The notes under the pieces: model-generated | Seen by the model: only the letters and a program-made list of their open reading frames with translations | Told to the model about the DNA's origin: nothing | The model's database searches: none | Program-made: the position numbers and the translations under genes | From: Pectobacterium aroidearum | Lineage (GTDB): Bacteria; Pseudomonadota; Gammaproteobacteria; Enterobacterales; Enterobacteriaceae | Assembly (NCBI RefSeq): GCF_041228105.1 | Contig: NZ_CP166097.1 | Location: 2,046,001 to 2,110,000 of the forward strand | Direction: 5' to 3' | Length of the DNA: 64,000 bases | Shown: piece by piece, positions 45,443 through 55,916 of the stretch | Numbering within the stretch: position 1 is the first letter of the stretch | How the letters are laid out: every line of letters begins with the position of its first letter

Positions 45443-46510
45443 ATGCCAGTGTTACATAACCGGATTTCTAATGAGGAACTGAAGGCGCGTATGCTTGCGG
45501 AAACCGAGCCGCGTACCACAGTTTCCTTCTATAAATATTTCACCATTGACGATCCCAAAGCCTTTCGCGATCGTCTGTATATTCAGCTTGAGCAGTGTAA
45601 GGTCTTCGGTCGCATTTATATTGCTACTGAGGGGATTAACGCGCAAATCAGCGTACCCAATAATCAGTTCGATGCTTTCAAGGCGGTATTATTCAGTGCA
45701 CACCCGGCACTCGATCAGATTCGCTTGAATATTGCCCTGGAAGATGACGGGAAATCGTTCTGGGTATTGCGTATGAAAGTGCGCGAACGGATTGTCGCTG
45801 ATGGGATAGATGATCCGACATTTAACCCAGCGAATGTTGGGCAATACCTGAAAGCCGATCAGGTTAATGCCATGGCGGACGATCCTGACACCGTGTTTGT
45901 CGATATGCGTAATCATTACGAGTATGAAGTCGGACACTTCGAGAATGCGCTGGAAGTGCCGTCGGATACGTTTCGTGAGCAGTTGCCAATGGCGGTTGAG
46001 ATGCTTGATGAGGCGCGTGACAAAAATATTGTCATGTACTGCACGGGCGGTATTCGCTGCGAGAAGGCCAGCGCCTACATGTTGCACCATGGCTTCAAGA
46101 ATGTGTATCACGTAGAAGGCGGTATTATTGAGTATGCGCGCCAGGCTAAAGCTCAGGGGCTACCACTGAAGTTTATCGGCAAGAATTTCGTTTTTGATGA
46201 ACGAATGGGAGAGCGCATTTCTGATGACGTTATCGCGCATTGCCATCAGTGCGGTGCGTCGTGTGATAGCCATACTAACTGCCGTAATGAAGGGTGCCAT
46301 CTGCTGTTTATCCAGTGCCCTGCCTGCGCTGCAAAATACGAAGGTTGCTGTAGCACACAGTGTTTGGATGAAATGAAATTGCCGTTGGAAGAGCAAAGAG
46401 CGATACGCAGCGGGCGTGAGAATGGAATGAAGATTTTCAATAAATCTAAAGGACTATTACAGTCAACGTTGCACATTCCGGCTCCTGCAGTGAAAGACAA
46501 GGCCGAATAA
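45443..46510 (+). CDS. trhO: tRNA uridine(34) hydroxylase TrhO (YceA)
   Basis: 355 residues. The N-terminal acylphosphatase-like/UPF0176 domain ([32 protein letters not shown]) is followed by a rhodanese domain with active Cys200 in [18 protein letters not shown]. The C-terminus is a Cys-rich zinc-type region ([41 protein letters not shown]). It carries out O2-dependent formation of 5-hydroxyuridine at tRNA position 34. Monocistronic. Confidence 0.96.
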   Translation: MPVLHNRISNEELKARMLAETEPRTTVSFYKYFTIDDPKAFRDRLYIQLEQCKVFGRIYIATEGINAQISVPNNQFDAFKAVLFSAHPALDQIRLNIALEDDGKSFWVLRMKVRERIVADGIDDPTFNPANVGQYLKADQVNAMADDPDTVFVDMRNHYEYEVGHFENALEVPSDTFREQLPMAVEMLDEARDKNIVMYCTGGIRCEKASAYMLHHGFKNVYHVEGGIIEYARQAKAQGLPLKFIGKNFVFDERMGERISDDVIAHCHQCGASCDSHTNCRNEGCHLLFIQCPACAAKYEGCCSTQCLDEMKLPLEEQRAIRSGRENGMKIFNKSKGLLQSTLHIPAPAVKDKAE

Positions 46511-46535
46511 TTAGCGGTTAAGCGCGTAATATAAA

Positions 46536-46560
46536 AAGCCCTTTCCAAAGGAAAGGGCTT
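46536..46560. terminator. Bidirectional terminator between trhO and yceI
   Basis: AAGCCCTTTCC/GGAAAGGGCTT perfect stem with a 3-base loop, between the convergent genes. The T-run is better on the minus strand, serving yceI. Confidence 0.85.
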
Positions 46561-46580
46561 CGTACAGTCAATGCCTAGCC

Positions 46581-47159
46581 TTACTTCTGGCGAACGCCTT
46601 CAACGGCAATAATCAGTTCCACCTCTTGCGAGGCTGGACCTAAATCAGTCGTAATGTTGAAGTCTTTCAGCTTGATAGTCCCTTCGGCTTGAAAACCGGC
46701 ACGATAGTTACCCCACGGATCATCACCCTGGCCGATAAGTTTGGCATCAAGCTTAACGGGCTTGGTGACGCCATTTAAGGTCAGGTTGCCGGTAATATCG
46801 TAATCTTCACCGTCTTTCTTCACTTCCGTTGACGTAAACGTCGCCTGCGGATGCTTGGTAACGTTTAAAAATTCTGCGCTGCGAAGGTGCTTGTCACGCT
46901 CAGCATGATTGGTGTCAACGCTGTTGGTGTTGATGGTGACATTCACTTTATCCGCTGATGGGTTTTTCTCATCAAAGGTAAAGGCGCCATCGAAGTCATT
47001 AAAGCTGCCGTAAAGCCAGCTGTAACCGAGGTGTTTAATGCGGAATTCAATAAACGCGTGCTGGCCTTCTTTATCGAACTTGTACTCTGCCGCCAGTGCA
47101 GAACCGGCAGAGGCAAGCATGGATACTGCGGTCAGGCTCAGTAGTGTTTTCTTCAGCAT
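46581..47159 (-). CDS. yceI: YceI family periplasmic lipid-binding protein
   Basis: 192 residues. Signal peptide ([22 protein letters not shown]) then mature [30 protein letters not shown], the standard YceI start. The rest is the extended lipocalin-like barrel that binds isoprenoids in this family ([18 protein letters not shown] at the C-terminus). In E. coli it is induced by high pH and osmotic stress. It is co-directional with yceJ, 26 bases downstream of it. Confidence 0.95.
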   Translation of the reverse strand: MLKKTLLSLTAVSMLASAGSALAAEYKFDKEGQHAFIEFRIKHLGYSWLYGSFNDFDGAFTFDEKNPSADKVNVTINTNSVDTNHAERDKHLRSAEFLNVTKHPQATFTSTEVKKDGEDYDITGNLTLNGVTKPVKLDAKLIGQGDDPWGNYRAGFQAEGTIKLKDFNITTDLGPASQEVELIIAVEGVRQK

Positions 47160-47185
47160 TGGTATTTCTCCATAAATCCAGAAAG

Positions 47186-47740
47186 TTAAGGAACGTTGCG
47201 ACCCAACATCCGTTTCAACGTGTTATCACCATCGATAAAGTGGTGTTTTAATGCGGCTAAACCGTGCAGCGCTGATAAGGCAACCACCGCCCATGCAAGA
47301 TAAAGATGCACGTCGCCTGCTATATCGGCCTGATCCGTCAAGCCGCTGACAATGGCCGGAATAGAAAACCAGCCAAAAACTGAGATGGAATGCCCTTCGG
47401 CAGTGGAAATGAGATATCCACTAATAAGAATGGCGAAAAGAATGACATAAAGCGCAATGTGAGCCAGCGTCGCGCTGACGCGGGTCAATGTGGAGTAGCT
47501 TTTCAACGGTGGAGGCGGTGGAGAAATAAAGCGCCACACCACGCGAAAAATTAAGATGGCAAAGAACAATACGCCAATCGCTTTGTGGATCTCCGGAGCA
47601 CGGTGATACCAGATATTGTAGTAGCCTAATGTGACCATCCACAGGCCTAAAGCGAACATGCCATAAACGGTTAACGCTGCAATCCAGTGCAAAAGAATGC
47701 TGATATGGCCATAACGAGAAGAGGTATTACGCCAAAGCAT
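47186..47740 (-). CDS. yceJ: Cytochrome b561 family protein YceJ
   Basis: 184 residues, four membrane helices with the heme-ligand histidines expected for bacterial cytochrome b561: [52 protein letters not shown], and [23 protein letters not shown]. An inner-membrane electron carrier of unknown partner. yceJ precedes yceI in one operon, the conserved enterobacterial order. A TTATC-N5-GATAA inverted repeat is found directly before its ribosome site (47753-47767). Confidence 0.94.
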   Translation of the reverse strand: MLWRNTSSRYGHISILLHWIAALTVYGMFALGLWMVTLGYYNIWYHRAPEIHKAIGVLFFAILIFRVVWRFISPPPPPLKSYSTLTRVSATLAHIALYVILFAILISGYLISTAEGHSISVFGWFSIPAIVSGLTDQADIAGDVHLYLAWAVVALSALHGLAALKHHFIDGDNTLKRMLGRNVP

Positions 47741-48181
47741 AGTGATAACTCCTTATCAAAACGATAACGCTGTCAATTCGGCGAAATTTAACAGGATGAA
47801 ACATAAAATCAATATAAACTTTCAAATTGTAACATTATCATAAACATGAGCAGTTTTTTTGAATTTAAATTCATAATTTATTCAGTTTGGTTATGGAAGT
47901 TATTTAATAGCAATAGCTATTTCTGATGTCTGTTGGCAAATGAAGAATGAATAAGCTGGCAGAGAAATAAATGTGCGGCACTGCAAAGAGGCTCTATTAG
48001 TTGAATAATGATGCAGTAAGTGATTATTAGTATAAAGACAGACGGTACGAATTAATTTATTGGTGAATATAAAAAGAAATGAGAATAGCCCTAAAACGAC
48101 AACACCGCCTTAATTGGCGGTGTTGTCGTTTTAGGAAAAACTGATGGGTATTGAATATACTATTAATAACGTTATCAATTA
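47741..48181. other. Intergenic region between yceJ and bssS
   Basis: 441 bases, very AT-rich in its middle part. It holds the promoter side of yceJ, and a perfect 20-base inverted repeat near bssS (listed separately). No gene seen. Confidence 0.5.
48090..48135. terminator. Perfect 20-base inverted repeat, probably the bssS terminator
   Basis: The arms 48090-48109 and 48116-48135 are exact reverse complements (CCTAAAACGACAACACCGCC on the left) around a TTAATT loop. Lying 46 bases past the bssS stop, it probably ends that transcript; the T-run (CGTTTTAGG) is inside the stem. Confidence 0.65.
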
Positions 48182-48436
48182 CTAATGTTTTCGATAATCA
48201 CTGACGTCACAGTCTGTTGATTCGATTTTTGCAATACCGGCTTCGAGTATGTGTATCAGTTGCCGTGCAACATCGGTCGTTAGCCAAAGCGTGCGGTCTA
48301 CATGTGCTTCATCTGGTGCTTGATCCGAGGTGGATAAGTAGTGTAAACGGATCATCATGGCATCATAACTGTCAACGGTGCTGATATCCCAACCTACAAG
48401 AGGATGTGTCTGAATAACTTCATTTTTTCTATCCAT
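48182..48436 (-). CDS. bssS: Biofilm regulator BssS
   Basis: 84 residues. N-terminus NEVIQTHPLVGWDISTVDSYDAMMIRLHYL and C-terminal TLWLTTDVARQLIHILEAGIAKIES are nearly identical to E. coli BssS. A small cytoplasmic protein that affects biofilm formation, indole and AI-2 related signalling in E. coli; the mechanism is not clear. Single gene. Confidence 0.96.
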   Translation of the reverse strand: MDRKNEVIQTHPLVGWDISTVDSYDAMMIRLHYLSTSDQAPDEAHVDRTLWLTTDVARQLIHILEAGIAKIESTDCDVSDYRKH

Positions 48437-48678
48437 AAATACCCCTTATTGACTAGTTACTAACATGAGTGACTAACGAGGCTTCAGGTGGCTCATTATT
48501 TTTAAATGAGCATTATCAGTATACTGCTGCTTATTTAATTTATGGGAAATATTTTCAGTTTTTCGTAAAAAATATTACACAGACGGTATGGAGAAAGGGG
48601 GTAAGCGATGCGTCAGATAAAATATCGGGACGAATAGGCTTTCATCCCGAAGGTGTTGTTAGCAGGGGCAGCAGGACA

Positions 48679-48936
48679 TTATTCCACACCAGAACCTGCA
48701 TTTTTCTCCAATGCGGCAGCAAGCCTGGCAAGGTATTTTTTCATCGCTGGATCTCGATTCTCATTTTGAGATTCGAGAGTCAGGTTATGAATCATCAGTG
48801 TGTTTGCTTTTTCATCGAGGCAGAATGCCAGAGACGAAAAGGCGAGTTCCAGAGCATCGATTTTGCGTTGTTGCTCGCCAATCAGCTCCAGCAGTTCCCC
48901 GAATGTCATTGCCTCTTCTGGTTTTTCTACCGTCAT
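48679..48936 (-). CDS. Small helical protein, possibly IraP-like
   Basis: 85 residues; ATG preceded at a suitable distance by GAGGG. It is predicted almost wholly helical with a heptad pattern (FGELLELIGEQQRKIDALELAFSSLAF). The order ELL-(x)-Q...ALE...L-DEK...L-YL-(x)-L recalls the anti-adaptor IraP, which stabilises sigma-S, but the similarity is weak and I recall it only by pattern. I do not recognise the family with confidence. It is flanked by bssS and dinI. Confidence 0.6.
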   Translation of the reverse strand: MTVEKPEEAMTFGELLELIGEQQRKIDALELAFSSLAFCLDEKANTLMIHNLTLESQNENRDPAMKKYLARLAAALEKNAGSGVE

Positions 48937-49024
48937 AACAGATACCCTCGGTCATAGCATATGGCGAAATGCCGCTTTAAACTGCCATTACAGCCCATAT
49001 CTTCGTTATCTTTCAAGTTTTAGA

Positions 49025-49264
49025 TTACTCTGCTGTAAACCAGTCGTCGGCACTTTCCCACGTTTCCTGCAAAATTTCAGAGATACGATCTTTGTCATCT
49101 TTGCCTGCACCCATTACCGTCAGGTTATTTGCAGATGCATAACGAACCTGAATGGGCGTATCGGGATAAATTTTGTGAATACGTTTTTCCAGCTCATGCC
49201 TGAGTGCATCAATCGCACCGGCGGGTAAAGGCGTTGTCTTTGCAAGAGTGATTTCTACGCGCAT
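49025..49264 (-). CDS. dinI: DNA damage-inducible protein DinI
   Basis: 79 residues from MRVEITLAKTTPLPAGAIDAL; the upstream ATG adds 4 residues. The C-terminal RISEILQETWESADDWF is the conserved acidic helix that docks on RecA. DinI modulates RecA filaments and the SOS response. A LexA box lies just upstream, 19 bases from the start codon. Confidence 0.96.
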   Translation of the reverse strand: MRVEITLAKTTPLPAGAIDALRHELEKRIHKIYPDTPIQVRYASANNLTVMGAGKDDKDRISEILQETWESADDWFTAE

Positions 49265-49282
49265 GATGACCTCCAAATTTTA

Positions 49283-49302
49283 AACTGTTTATTTATACAG
49301 TT
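49283..49302 (-). promoter_or_regulatory. LexA box of dinI
   Basis: AACTGTTTATTTATACAGTT: CTGT-N8-ACAG with an AT-rich centre, immediately upstream of dinI. Confidence 0.92.
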
Positions 49303-49337
49303 ATTGCAAGTGGAGAACAAGACACGCAACAAAATTT

Positions 49338-49364
49338 AGCCCATCGGCATAATGCGGATGGGCT
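49338..49364 (-). terminator. Terminator of pyrC
   Basis: AGCCCATC/GATGGGCT perfect 8-base stem followed on the minus strand by AAATTTTG, just beyond the pyrC stop. Confidence 0.65.
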
Positions 49365-49370
49365 TGTCGA

Positions 49371-50414
49371 TTAACGGACTGACCAGTTGAGGCTTTGTCC
49401 GGCAAGGAAGGGGATTAACGACTCATCGCCAAGCGAGATTTCTTCCGGGAACGTGACCGTTTCACGGTAAAGCTCAATCCAGCTGTCGTTCACTGGCAGG
49501 CCATAAAAACGTGGGCCGTTTAGGGAGCAAAATGCTTCGAGTTTATCAAGCGCGTTCATTTCTTCAAAAACGGTGGCGTATGTGCTTAATGCCGCCTGGG
49601 CATTGAATACTCCAGCACAGCCACAGCTGGATTCTTTCCTGTGTTTCGCGTGAGGCGCTGAATCAGTACCGAGGAAAAGGCGTTCACAACCGCTGGCTAC
49701 GGCTTCACGTAGTGCCTGCTGATGCGTATTGCGTTTTAAGATCGGCAGGCAATACAGGTGAGGGCGAACGCCGCCAACCAGCATATGATTGCGGTTAAAC
49801 ATCAGGTGCTGCGGTGTAATGGTTGCGGCGAGATAATCATTACCTTCAACCACGTACTGCGCGGCTTCTTTCGTCGTAATGTGCTCGAGGACGACCTTCA
49901 GCTCAGGAAACTGTTGGCGCAATGGTTCCAATACCGTTTCGATGAATCGCGCTTCCCGATCGAAAATATCCACGGCAGCGTCGGTAACTTCACCGTGGAT
50001 GAGCAACGGCATGCCAATTTTTTGCATTTTTTCCAAAATGCCGGAGATATTGGCGACGCTGGTTACTCCATGGCTGGAGTTTGTTGTGGCGTTGGCCGGG
50101 TATAATTTGGCAGCAGTAAAGACGCCTTGCTCAAAACCACTCACGATTTCATTGGCATCAAGCGCATCGGTCAGGTAGCACGTCATCAGCGGGTGAAAGT
50201 CATCACCCTGCGGAACCGCGGCTAAAATACGTTGGCGATACGCGATAGCGCTGGCCACCGTGGTAATCGGCGGCGTCAGGTTAGGCATAACAATCGCACG
50301 GCCAAAGAAACGGCTGGTATAGGGGAGAACGGTTTCCAGCATCCGATCGTCACGCAGGTGAATGTGCCAATCGTCAGGACGACGGATTTTAAGAATAGTG
50401 GGCTGTGCGGTCAT
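49371..50414 (-). CDS. pyrC: Dihydroorotase PyrC
   Basis: 347 residues. Class II dihydroorotase: the metal motif [10 protein letters not shown] (HxH), the carboxylated-Lys region [16 protein letters not shown] in LLIHGEVTD and LEHITT, and catalytic Asp in [16 protein letters not shown]. It cyclises carbamoyl aspartate to dihydroorotate in pyrimidine synthesis. In E. coli pyrC is controlled by start-site choice and PurR; I could not identify a reliable PurR box here. Same direction as dinI. Confidence 0.97.
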   Translation of the reverse strand: MTAQPTILKIRRPDDWHIHLRDDRMLETVLPYTSRFFGRAIVMPNLTPPITTVASAIAYRQRILAAVPQGDDFHPLMTCYLTDALDANEIVSGFEQGVFTAAKLYPANATTNSSHGVTSVANISGILEKMQKIGMPLLIHGEVTDAAVDIFDREARFIETVLEPLRQQFPELKVVLEHITTKEAAQYVVEGNDYLAATITPQHLMFNRNHMLVGGVRPHLYCLPILKRNTHQQALREAVASGCERLFLGTDSAPHAKHRKESSCGCAGVFNAQAALSTYATVFEEMNALDKLEAFCSLNGPRFYGLPVNDSWIELYRETVTFPEEISLGDESLIPFLAGQSLNWSVR

Positions 50415-50598
50415 GGAATTGCGCTCCGGCGGTCAGTAGAAAAACATCGTCTTTCGGTTGGTTTTGGGACTGATACGGCGGGGGATAAGGATAAGCGTAA
50501 AGCCATTCGAATGCATCCGTTTGTTGATGAATGCTTGAAATTAACCGTGGATTGGCATCTGATAGCACTATCTTTTCATTGATAAATAAGGGATGTAT

Positions 50599-50886
50599 AT
50601 GGAAATTCGTATTGTTGCTACCATTCAGGCAAAAGCAGAGTTCATTGCAGACGTGACCGCAACGCTAAAGCGCGTGGTGGTGCCCAGCCGACAGGAAGCG
50701 GGTAATGTGCAGTATGATCTGCATGAAGTCGTAGATAAAGCTGGTTCGTTCGTGTTCTTCGAGCGCTGGAAAGATCGAGAGGCTTTGACATCACATGAGC
50801 AGAGCGATCACTTCAAGAACCTGCTGGCTGAACTGGATGGCAAAACGGACAGCGTAGATATCAAGCTATTGCGTTTTTTAGGCTAA
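50599..50886 (+). CDS. Antibiotic biosynthesis monooxygenase (ABM)-domain protein
   Basis: 95 residues from the ATG at 50599; AAGGG is well spaced for this one, and touches the ATG two codons earlier. A dimeric ferredoxin-like ABM fold: IRIVATIQAKAEFIADVTATLKRVVVPSRQEAGNVQYDLHE, then SFVFFERWKDREALTSHEQSDHFKNL. YgiN-like quinol monooxygenases and LsrG are of this type. The substrate is unknown. Divergent from pyrC. Confidence 0.85.
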   Translation: MEIRIVATIQAKAEFIADVTATLKRVVVPSRQEAGNVQYDLHEVVDKAGSFVFFERWKDREALTSHEQSDHFKNLLAELDGKTDSVDIKLLRFLG

Positions 50887-50905
50887 CAAGCGTTAGTACA
50901 TAAAA

Positions 50906-50934
50906 AAACACCCGCCAATTGGCGGGTGTTTGTC
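50906..50934. terminator. Bidirectional terminator between the ABM gene and rne
   Basis: AAACACCCGCC/GGCGGGTGTTT perfect 11-base stem with AATT loop and A/T tracts on both sides. Confidence 0.9.
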
Positions 50935-50948
50935 TATAGAAGTCAGGA

Positions 50949-53900
50949 TTATTCGCTGACAGGTGTAGGCTTGGTTGCTGGCGCAGTTGACTGGTTAACT
51001 GCAGCATGACCGCCTGCCGAACCTTTTCCTGAGAACGGATAGGCAGGACGAACCCAATCACTCTGTCGAGCTGGTTCCGCGTGGTATGTCGGCGCAGGAG
51101 CCTTGGTCATCGGCGCTGTCGCATGGAACTTATAGCGAGGTTGCTCAGCAACGGTTGCTGCTTTTGCTACGCTCGATACAGGTTCTTCCACTATCGGCTG
51201 TGCGCTGGCCGCGGTGACAGGTTCATCCTGAGCGCGCTGTGGCGGGATCGTTTCCTGTACTGCGGAAACTGCTGGAGTAGAAACGGGTTCTGCCACATCA
51301 GCCTTCTCGGTTGCATCAGCAATGCTATCCGTCTGCTTGTCTTCTACGGATGCTTCCGTAGCGACATCGTCAGTAGCTAAAGTTTCAGCAATTACAGTTT
51401 CAGTCGCAACAGGTTCAACGATCTGTGCGTCTTCAGCGGCTAGTGCAGTATCAGCAACCTTTGCTTCCTCAACGGCACTTACGGCAACCGCAGCGATAGC
51501 ATCGTCGATAGCGGTGTTCTCGGTAACGGGCTCGATGACGGTATCTTCGTCTGCGGCACTCACCTCGACATTTGCGACATTGCTATCCTGAATCACGTCG
51601 GCAGATTGTGCTGTTGCGGTGACAACAGCGTCTTCCTGAACCGCGGTTTCAGCAATCGCCACATTTTCAGCTACGTTGGATTCCGCGGTATCGATTTGCG
51701 TAGTCACTGCAGTTTCGACGACGGTTGGCAACAGCGGTGTTTCAATCGCCGCAACGTTTTCGTCCTGCGGTTGGCCTTCAGCCTGCTGTGTCTGGGCAAG
51801 AGGATAGCTGATCCACACTTTTCCTGATGCCATTTCCGGTGATGCGGCGGCAAATTCCAACTGCATAGGAGATTGAGACGGGTAGCGCTCATCACGATAA
51901 CGACGACGGCGTTGGCCGCTGACGCGCAGGTGACGCGGCGAACGGCGTGAACGACGTGGCATTCCCCCATTCTCGGCGTTGGCACGATTTGCGTCGTTTT
52001 GCTCGCTATCGACCTCGTTGTTGTCTACCGCAGCCTCGTTCGACTTGACATAGGATTGAGCCTGCTCAGATGGAACAGCGACAGGCACTGTGCTATCGGA
52101 GAGGGTATCCTGCTGAGTGTCAGACTGAACACGTACTTTCTGTGACAACTGACGGCGTTGACGACGTGGCATAACCTGAGTCGGTTTATCCTGCTCGGCT
52201 ACGTTGTCATCGGAATCATCAACAGTTGCCTGAGTTTTTGCTTCAGCAGGAGCCTGACGGCGCTCATCCTGACGACGACGCTGGCGCTCAGCACGCGGTT
52301 CACGGCGAGGCTGTTCTTCTGAACTGGTTTTCTCCGCGTTTTCCGCAACCACTTCCTCGTTCTGTCGCTTATTACGGCGCTGCTCATCACGCGGTTCACG
52401 ATTGTCACGAGAACCACGATCGTCACGAGAATTGCGATCGCGGCGGTTATTGCCCTGACGACGAGAATTCCGGCGTTCAGAACGCTGACCGTCAGCCGAT
52501 TTCTCTTCTTCTGCCTTCTTCTCGTCGACGCTATCCGCTGCTTTTACCGCAGGTTCAGAAGCAAAGGCGCTTTTTAAGGCGCTGAAGAAACGGCTGATGA
52601 GGCCTGGCTGAGCGGTTTCCGCAGGTTTCGCCGCAGCAGGTGTCGCTTTGGCTACCGACGGTGCGGTTTCCGCTGGCATTTCTGCCATGGTAAACGTCGC
52701 TAAAGCAGGTTGCTCAGGCTGTTTACGTTCAATCGTCTGTTCGTCTTGCTGTTGCTGTGTTTCCGTTTCCAAACGCTGAGGCAGCAGATAGCTGAGCGTT
52801 GGCTTTTCTTCGCCTTTACGGACGCGGACAACGGAGTAGTGAGGCGTTTGCATGCCATCGTGTGGCACGATGACCGCACGCACGCCGCCTTGACGTTTCT
52901 CAATGGCGTTAACGGCATCACGCTTCTCGTTCAGCAGATAAGAAGCAATCTGGACTGGAACAATCGCGTGGACTTCTTTGGTGTTTTCTTTCAGCGCTTC
53001 TTCTTCAATCAGGCGAAGAATAGACAGAGAAAGTGATTCATTGTCACGAATCGTACCTGTACCGCTACAACGCGGGCAGACGTGATGGCTGGATTCACCC
53101 AGTGACGGACTCAGACGCTGACGCGACATTTCCAGAAGACCGAAGCGGGAAATGCGGCCAATCTGAATACGCGCACGATCCTGACGTACGGAATCTCGCA
53201 GGCGGTTTTCCACTTCGCGCTGGTGGCGAACCGGGGTCATATCGATAAAGTCGATAACGATCAGGCCACCGAGGTCACGCAGGCGCAATTGGCGAGCAAT
53301 TTCGTCTGCGGCTTCAAGGTTGGTATTAAACGCGGTTTCTTCAATATCGCCACCGCGCGTTGCACGGGCGGAGTTGATATCAATCGCCGTCAGCGCTTCG
53401 GTGGTATCGATAACGATAGAACCGCCGGACGGCAGGCGAACCTCACGCTGGAAAGCCGACTCGATCTGCGATTCAATCTGGTAGTGGCTGAAAAGCGGGA
53501 TTTCACCACTGTACAATTTGATTTTGCTGCTGAAATCAGGACGACCCAGCGCAGAAATGTGTTCTTTCGCCAGATCGAGAATTTTCGGATTGTCGATCAG
53601 GATTTCGCCAATATCTGGGCGCAGATAGTCACGGAAGGCGCGAACAATCACGTTACTTTCCTGATGGATCAGGAACGGTGCAGGGCGGCCTTCGGCGGCT
53701 TTTTTGATCGCGTCCCAGTGTTTCAGACGGAAAGCCAGATCCCATTGCAGGGCTTCAGCGGATTTACCCACACCAGCAGTACGAACAATGAGACCCATGC
53801 CATCAGGCAGTTGCAGCGACCCCAGGGCTTCTTTGAGCTCGGTGCGATCGTCACCTTCGATGCGACGGGAGATTCCACCGGCGCGCGGGTTATTCGGCAT

Positions 53901-54287
53901 TAAGACCAGATAGCTACCCGCCAGGCTGATAAAGGTAGTCAGCGCAGCGCCTTTGTTGCCACGCTCTTCTTTGTCTACCTGAACAATGACTTCCTGACCT
54001 TCACGTAACACGTCTTTAATGTTAGGACGACCATGGGAAGCATAGTTGCTGGGGAAGTATTCGCGGGCGATTTCTTTAAGAGGGAGGAAACCATGTCTTT
54101 CTGCGCCGTAATCAACAAAAGCCGCTTCAAGACTGGGTTCGATACGAGTGATTTTACCTTTGTAGATATTTGCTTTCTTCTGCTCATGACCTGGACTTTC
54201 GATATCCAAATCATACAGCCGTTGACCATCAACCAAGGCAACACGCAACTCTTCCTGCTGAGTTGCGTTAATTAACATTCTTTTCAT
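50949..54287 (-). CDS. rne: Ribonuclease E
   Basis: 1112 residues from [15 protein letters not shown]. coli has 1061. The N-terminal catalytic half is almost unchanged: S1 domain ([23 protein letters not shown]), DNase I-like part with catalytic Asp in [16 protein letters not shown] and IDFIDM, and the Zn-link CPRCSGTG. The C-terminal scaffold is divergent: a hydrophobic membrane-targeting helix ([17 protein letters not shown]), Arg-rich RNA-binding blocks, a long Ala/Val/Glu/Thr-rich stretch, and the terminal PNPase-type microdomain [14 protein letters not shown]. It initiates mRNA decay and processes rRNA and tRNA as the degradosome core. Confidence 0.97.
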   Translation of the reverse strand: MKRMLINATQQEELRVALVDGQRLYDLDIESPGHEQKKANIYKGKITRIEPSLEAAFVDYGAERHGFLPLKEIAREYFPSNYASHGRPNIKDVLREGQEVIVQVDKEERGNKGAALTTFISLAGSYLVLMPNNPRAGGISRRIEGDDRTELKEALGSLQLPDGMGLIVRTAGVGKSAEALQWDLAFRLKHWDAIKKAAEGRPAPFLIHQESNVIVRAFRDYLRPDIGEILIDNPKILDLAKEHISALGRPDFSSKIKLYSGEIPLFSHYQIESQIESAFQREVRLPSGGSIVIDTTEALTAIDINSARATRGGDIEETAFNTNLEAADEIARQLRLRDLGGLIVIDFIDMTPVRHQREVENRLRDSVRQDRARIQIGRISRFGLLEMSRQRLSPSLGESSHHVCPRCSGTGTIRDNESLSLSILRLIEEEALKENTKEVHAIVPVQIASYLLNEKRDAVNAIEKRQGGVRAVIVPHDGMQTPHYSVVRVRKGEEKPTLSYLLPQRLETETQQQQDEQTIERKQPEQPALATFTMAEMPAETAPSVAKATPAAAKPAETAQPGLISRFFSALKSAFASEPAVKAADSVDEKKAEEEKSADGQRSERRNSRRQGNNRRDRNSRDDRGSRDNREPRDEQRRNKRQNEEVVAENAEKTSSEEQPRREPRAERQRRRQDERRQAPAEAKTQATVDDSDDNVAEQDKPTQVMPRRQRRQLSQKVRVQSDTQQDTLSDSTVPVAVPSEQAQSYVKSNEAAVDNNEVDSEQNDANRANAENGGMPRRSRRSPRHLRVSGQRRRRYRDERYPSQSPMQLEFAAASPEMASGKVWISYPLAQTQQAEGQPQDENVAAIETPLLPTVVETAVTTQIDTAESNVAENVAIAETAVQEDAVVTATAQSADVIQDSNVANVEVSAADEDTVIEPVTENTAIDDAIAAVAVSAVEEAKVADTALAAEDAQIVEPVATETVIAETLATDDVATEASVEDKQTDSIADATEKADVAEPVSTPAVSAVQETIPPQRAQDEPVTAASAQPIVEEPVSSVAKAATVAEQPRYKFHATAPMTKAPAPTYHAEPARQSDWVRPAYPFSGKGSAGGHAAVNQSTAPATKPTPVSE

Positions 54288-54893
54288 CTTCAACTTACTC
54301 GTTATTTTTACTTGCATTATTGATAGAGCTGCGGACAAAAGAACCGCATGACCGGAGTGAACCGATGGCCTCGTGGCTTATCGCAGGGACGTCAACCTCC
54401 CGGTTGTCGCCTGCATAGAGACGCATGTTTCGGTAGCCTGTGTTTCCTGATGGAAAACAGCGCATTTACTGAGGGAACAGCTTCTGAATAATGTCGCCAG
54501 ATCTGATTCCATTTGCCGGCCAAGCTGCAATCCGCAGCCCGCTAACTGCTTGATTTCGCATTACGTCTTACGCCATTGCTGCGTGTGTGCGTCATCAGGC
54601 AAATTTAATAATTTCGCAATTTCCCCTTGTTTTATCGGAAATCCGCGTGGGAAACGCAAAAGCATTATTCCACTGCTGATACCGTTATAGCAAGGTGACT
54701 TTGCCTGTCTGTATAAAGATAGTTGTGTCGTTATCGCCAAAACGGGCAGGGTTTGATGCTACTGAGCAATTCACCCGTTATCTACCCGCGTTACTTACCC
54801 GATAGTGCAACAATATCTTCATAAGTCAGACACACAGTTAAGCACAGAAAAAGAAGTGGCGCTATCGGGTTGCTCTATTTAGAATCGCGCATC
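54288..54893. other. rne leader and divergent rne/rluC promoter region
   Basis: 606 bases without a gene. In E. coli the rne mRNA has a leader of about 360 nt with structured elements by which RNase E controls its own message; the long gap here agrees. GCGG/CCGC (54331-54334, 54344-54347) is one small hairpin near the start codon. The rluC promoter should lie at the right-hand side. I could not assign individual elements. Confidence 0.5.
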
Positions 54894-55850
54894 ATGAAAA
54901 CAGATAATCCTTCAGTACAATTTGTGACGATCTCCGCAGATGAAGCGGGGCAGCGCGTCGATAACTTTTTGCATACCCACTTAAAGGGTGTGCCTAAAAG
55001 CATGGTTTACCGTATCTTGCGTAAAGGCGAGGTAAGGATAAATAAGAAACGGGTCAAGCCTGAGTATAAATTGCTCGACGGCGATGTCATTCGTATTCCG
55101 CCTGTTCGGCAGGCAGAACGTGATGAAACGCCTGTTTCTGCGAGTCTTGGTAAAGTCGCGGCGTTGGCCGAGTGCATTATTTACGAAGATGACTACCTGC
55201 TGGTGCTGAATAAGCCCTCGGGTACCGCTGTGCATGGCGGGAGCGGTCTGAGCTTCGGCGTAATTGAAGGCCTGCGTGCTTTACGCCCGGAAGCGCGTTT
55301 TCTGGAGCTAGTACACCGCCTCGATCGCGATACGTCAGGCGTTTTGCTGGTAGCGAAAAAACGTTCGGCTTTGCGCTCTCTGCATGAACAGCTGCGGCTG
55401 AAAGGCATGCAAAAAGATTATCTGGCGCTGGTTCGCGGACAATGGCAATCCCATTGCAAGGTTGTCCAGGCACCGTTGCTAAAAAATATTCTACAAAGCG
55501 GTGAGCGCGTTGTGCGGGTTAACAGCGAAGGTAAGCCGTCAGAAACGCGCTTTAAGGTAGAAGAGCGTTTTGAGCATGCAACTCTGGTGAGGGCGAGTCC
55601 TGTCACCGGACGTACGCATCAAATTCGTGTACACACTCAATATGCTGGGCATCCGATAGCATTTGATGACCGTTACGGCGATCGTGAATTCGATGAGCAA
55701 CTGGCGGACACCGGTTTAAAACGTCTGTTCCTGCATGCGCAGGCACTGCGTTTTGAGCATCCGAATACTGGCGAGACGTTGAGAATCGAAGCGCCTTTGG
55801 ATAATGGGCTACGTCGCTGTCTTCAGGCGTTGCGTAAGACAAAAGCATAA
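54894..55850 (+). CDS. rluC: 23S rRNA pseudouridine synthase RluC
   Basis: 318 residues, starting MKTDNPSVQF as in E. coli (319). N-terminal S4 domain (RVDNFLHTHLKGVPKSMVYRILRKGEVRINKKR), then the RluA-type catalytic domain with Asp144 in HRLDRDTSGVLLVAKK, plus GRTHQIRVH-QYAGHPI. It makes pseudouridines 955, 2504 and 2580 in 23S rRNA (E. coli numbering). Divergent from rne, as usual. Confidence 0.97.
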   Translation: MKTDNPSVQFVTISADEAGQRVDNFLHTHLKGVPKSMVYRILRKGEVRINKKRVKPEYKLLDGDVIRIPPVRQAERDETPVSASLGKVAALAECIIYEDDYLLVLNKPSGTAVHGGSGLSFGVIEGLRALRPEARFLELVHRLDRDTSGVLLVAKKRSALRSLHEQLRLKGMQKDYLALVRGQWQSHCKVVQAPLLKNILQSGERVVRVNSEGKPSETRFKVEERFEHATLVRASPVTGRTHQIRVHTQYAGHPIAFDDRYGDREFDEQLADTGLKRLFLHAQALRFEHPNTGETLRIEAPLDNGLRRCLQALRKTKA

Positions 55851-55880
55851 CGACGCGTATCGCTTATACGCCTTTATCTG

Positions 55881-55914
55881 TCGGGATAGAACGTCATCGC
55901 GCTATCCCGATTTG
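55881..55914. terminator. Terminator between rluC and yceF
   Basis: TCGGGATAG/CTATCCCGA perfect 9-base stem followed by TTTGTATT, between convergent genes. Confidence 0.7.
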
Positions 55915-55916
55915 TA

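Noticed and set aside
50415..50480. PurR box upstream of pyrC
   Set aside because: A GAAAGACGATGTTTTTC-like stretch is only weakly similar to the PurR consensus; not enough to call.
53223..53903. Plus-strand open frame of 226 codons within rne
   Set aside because: Antisense to the catalytic domain of RNase E; no domain seen.
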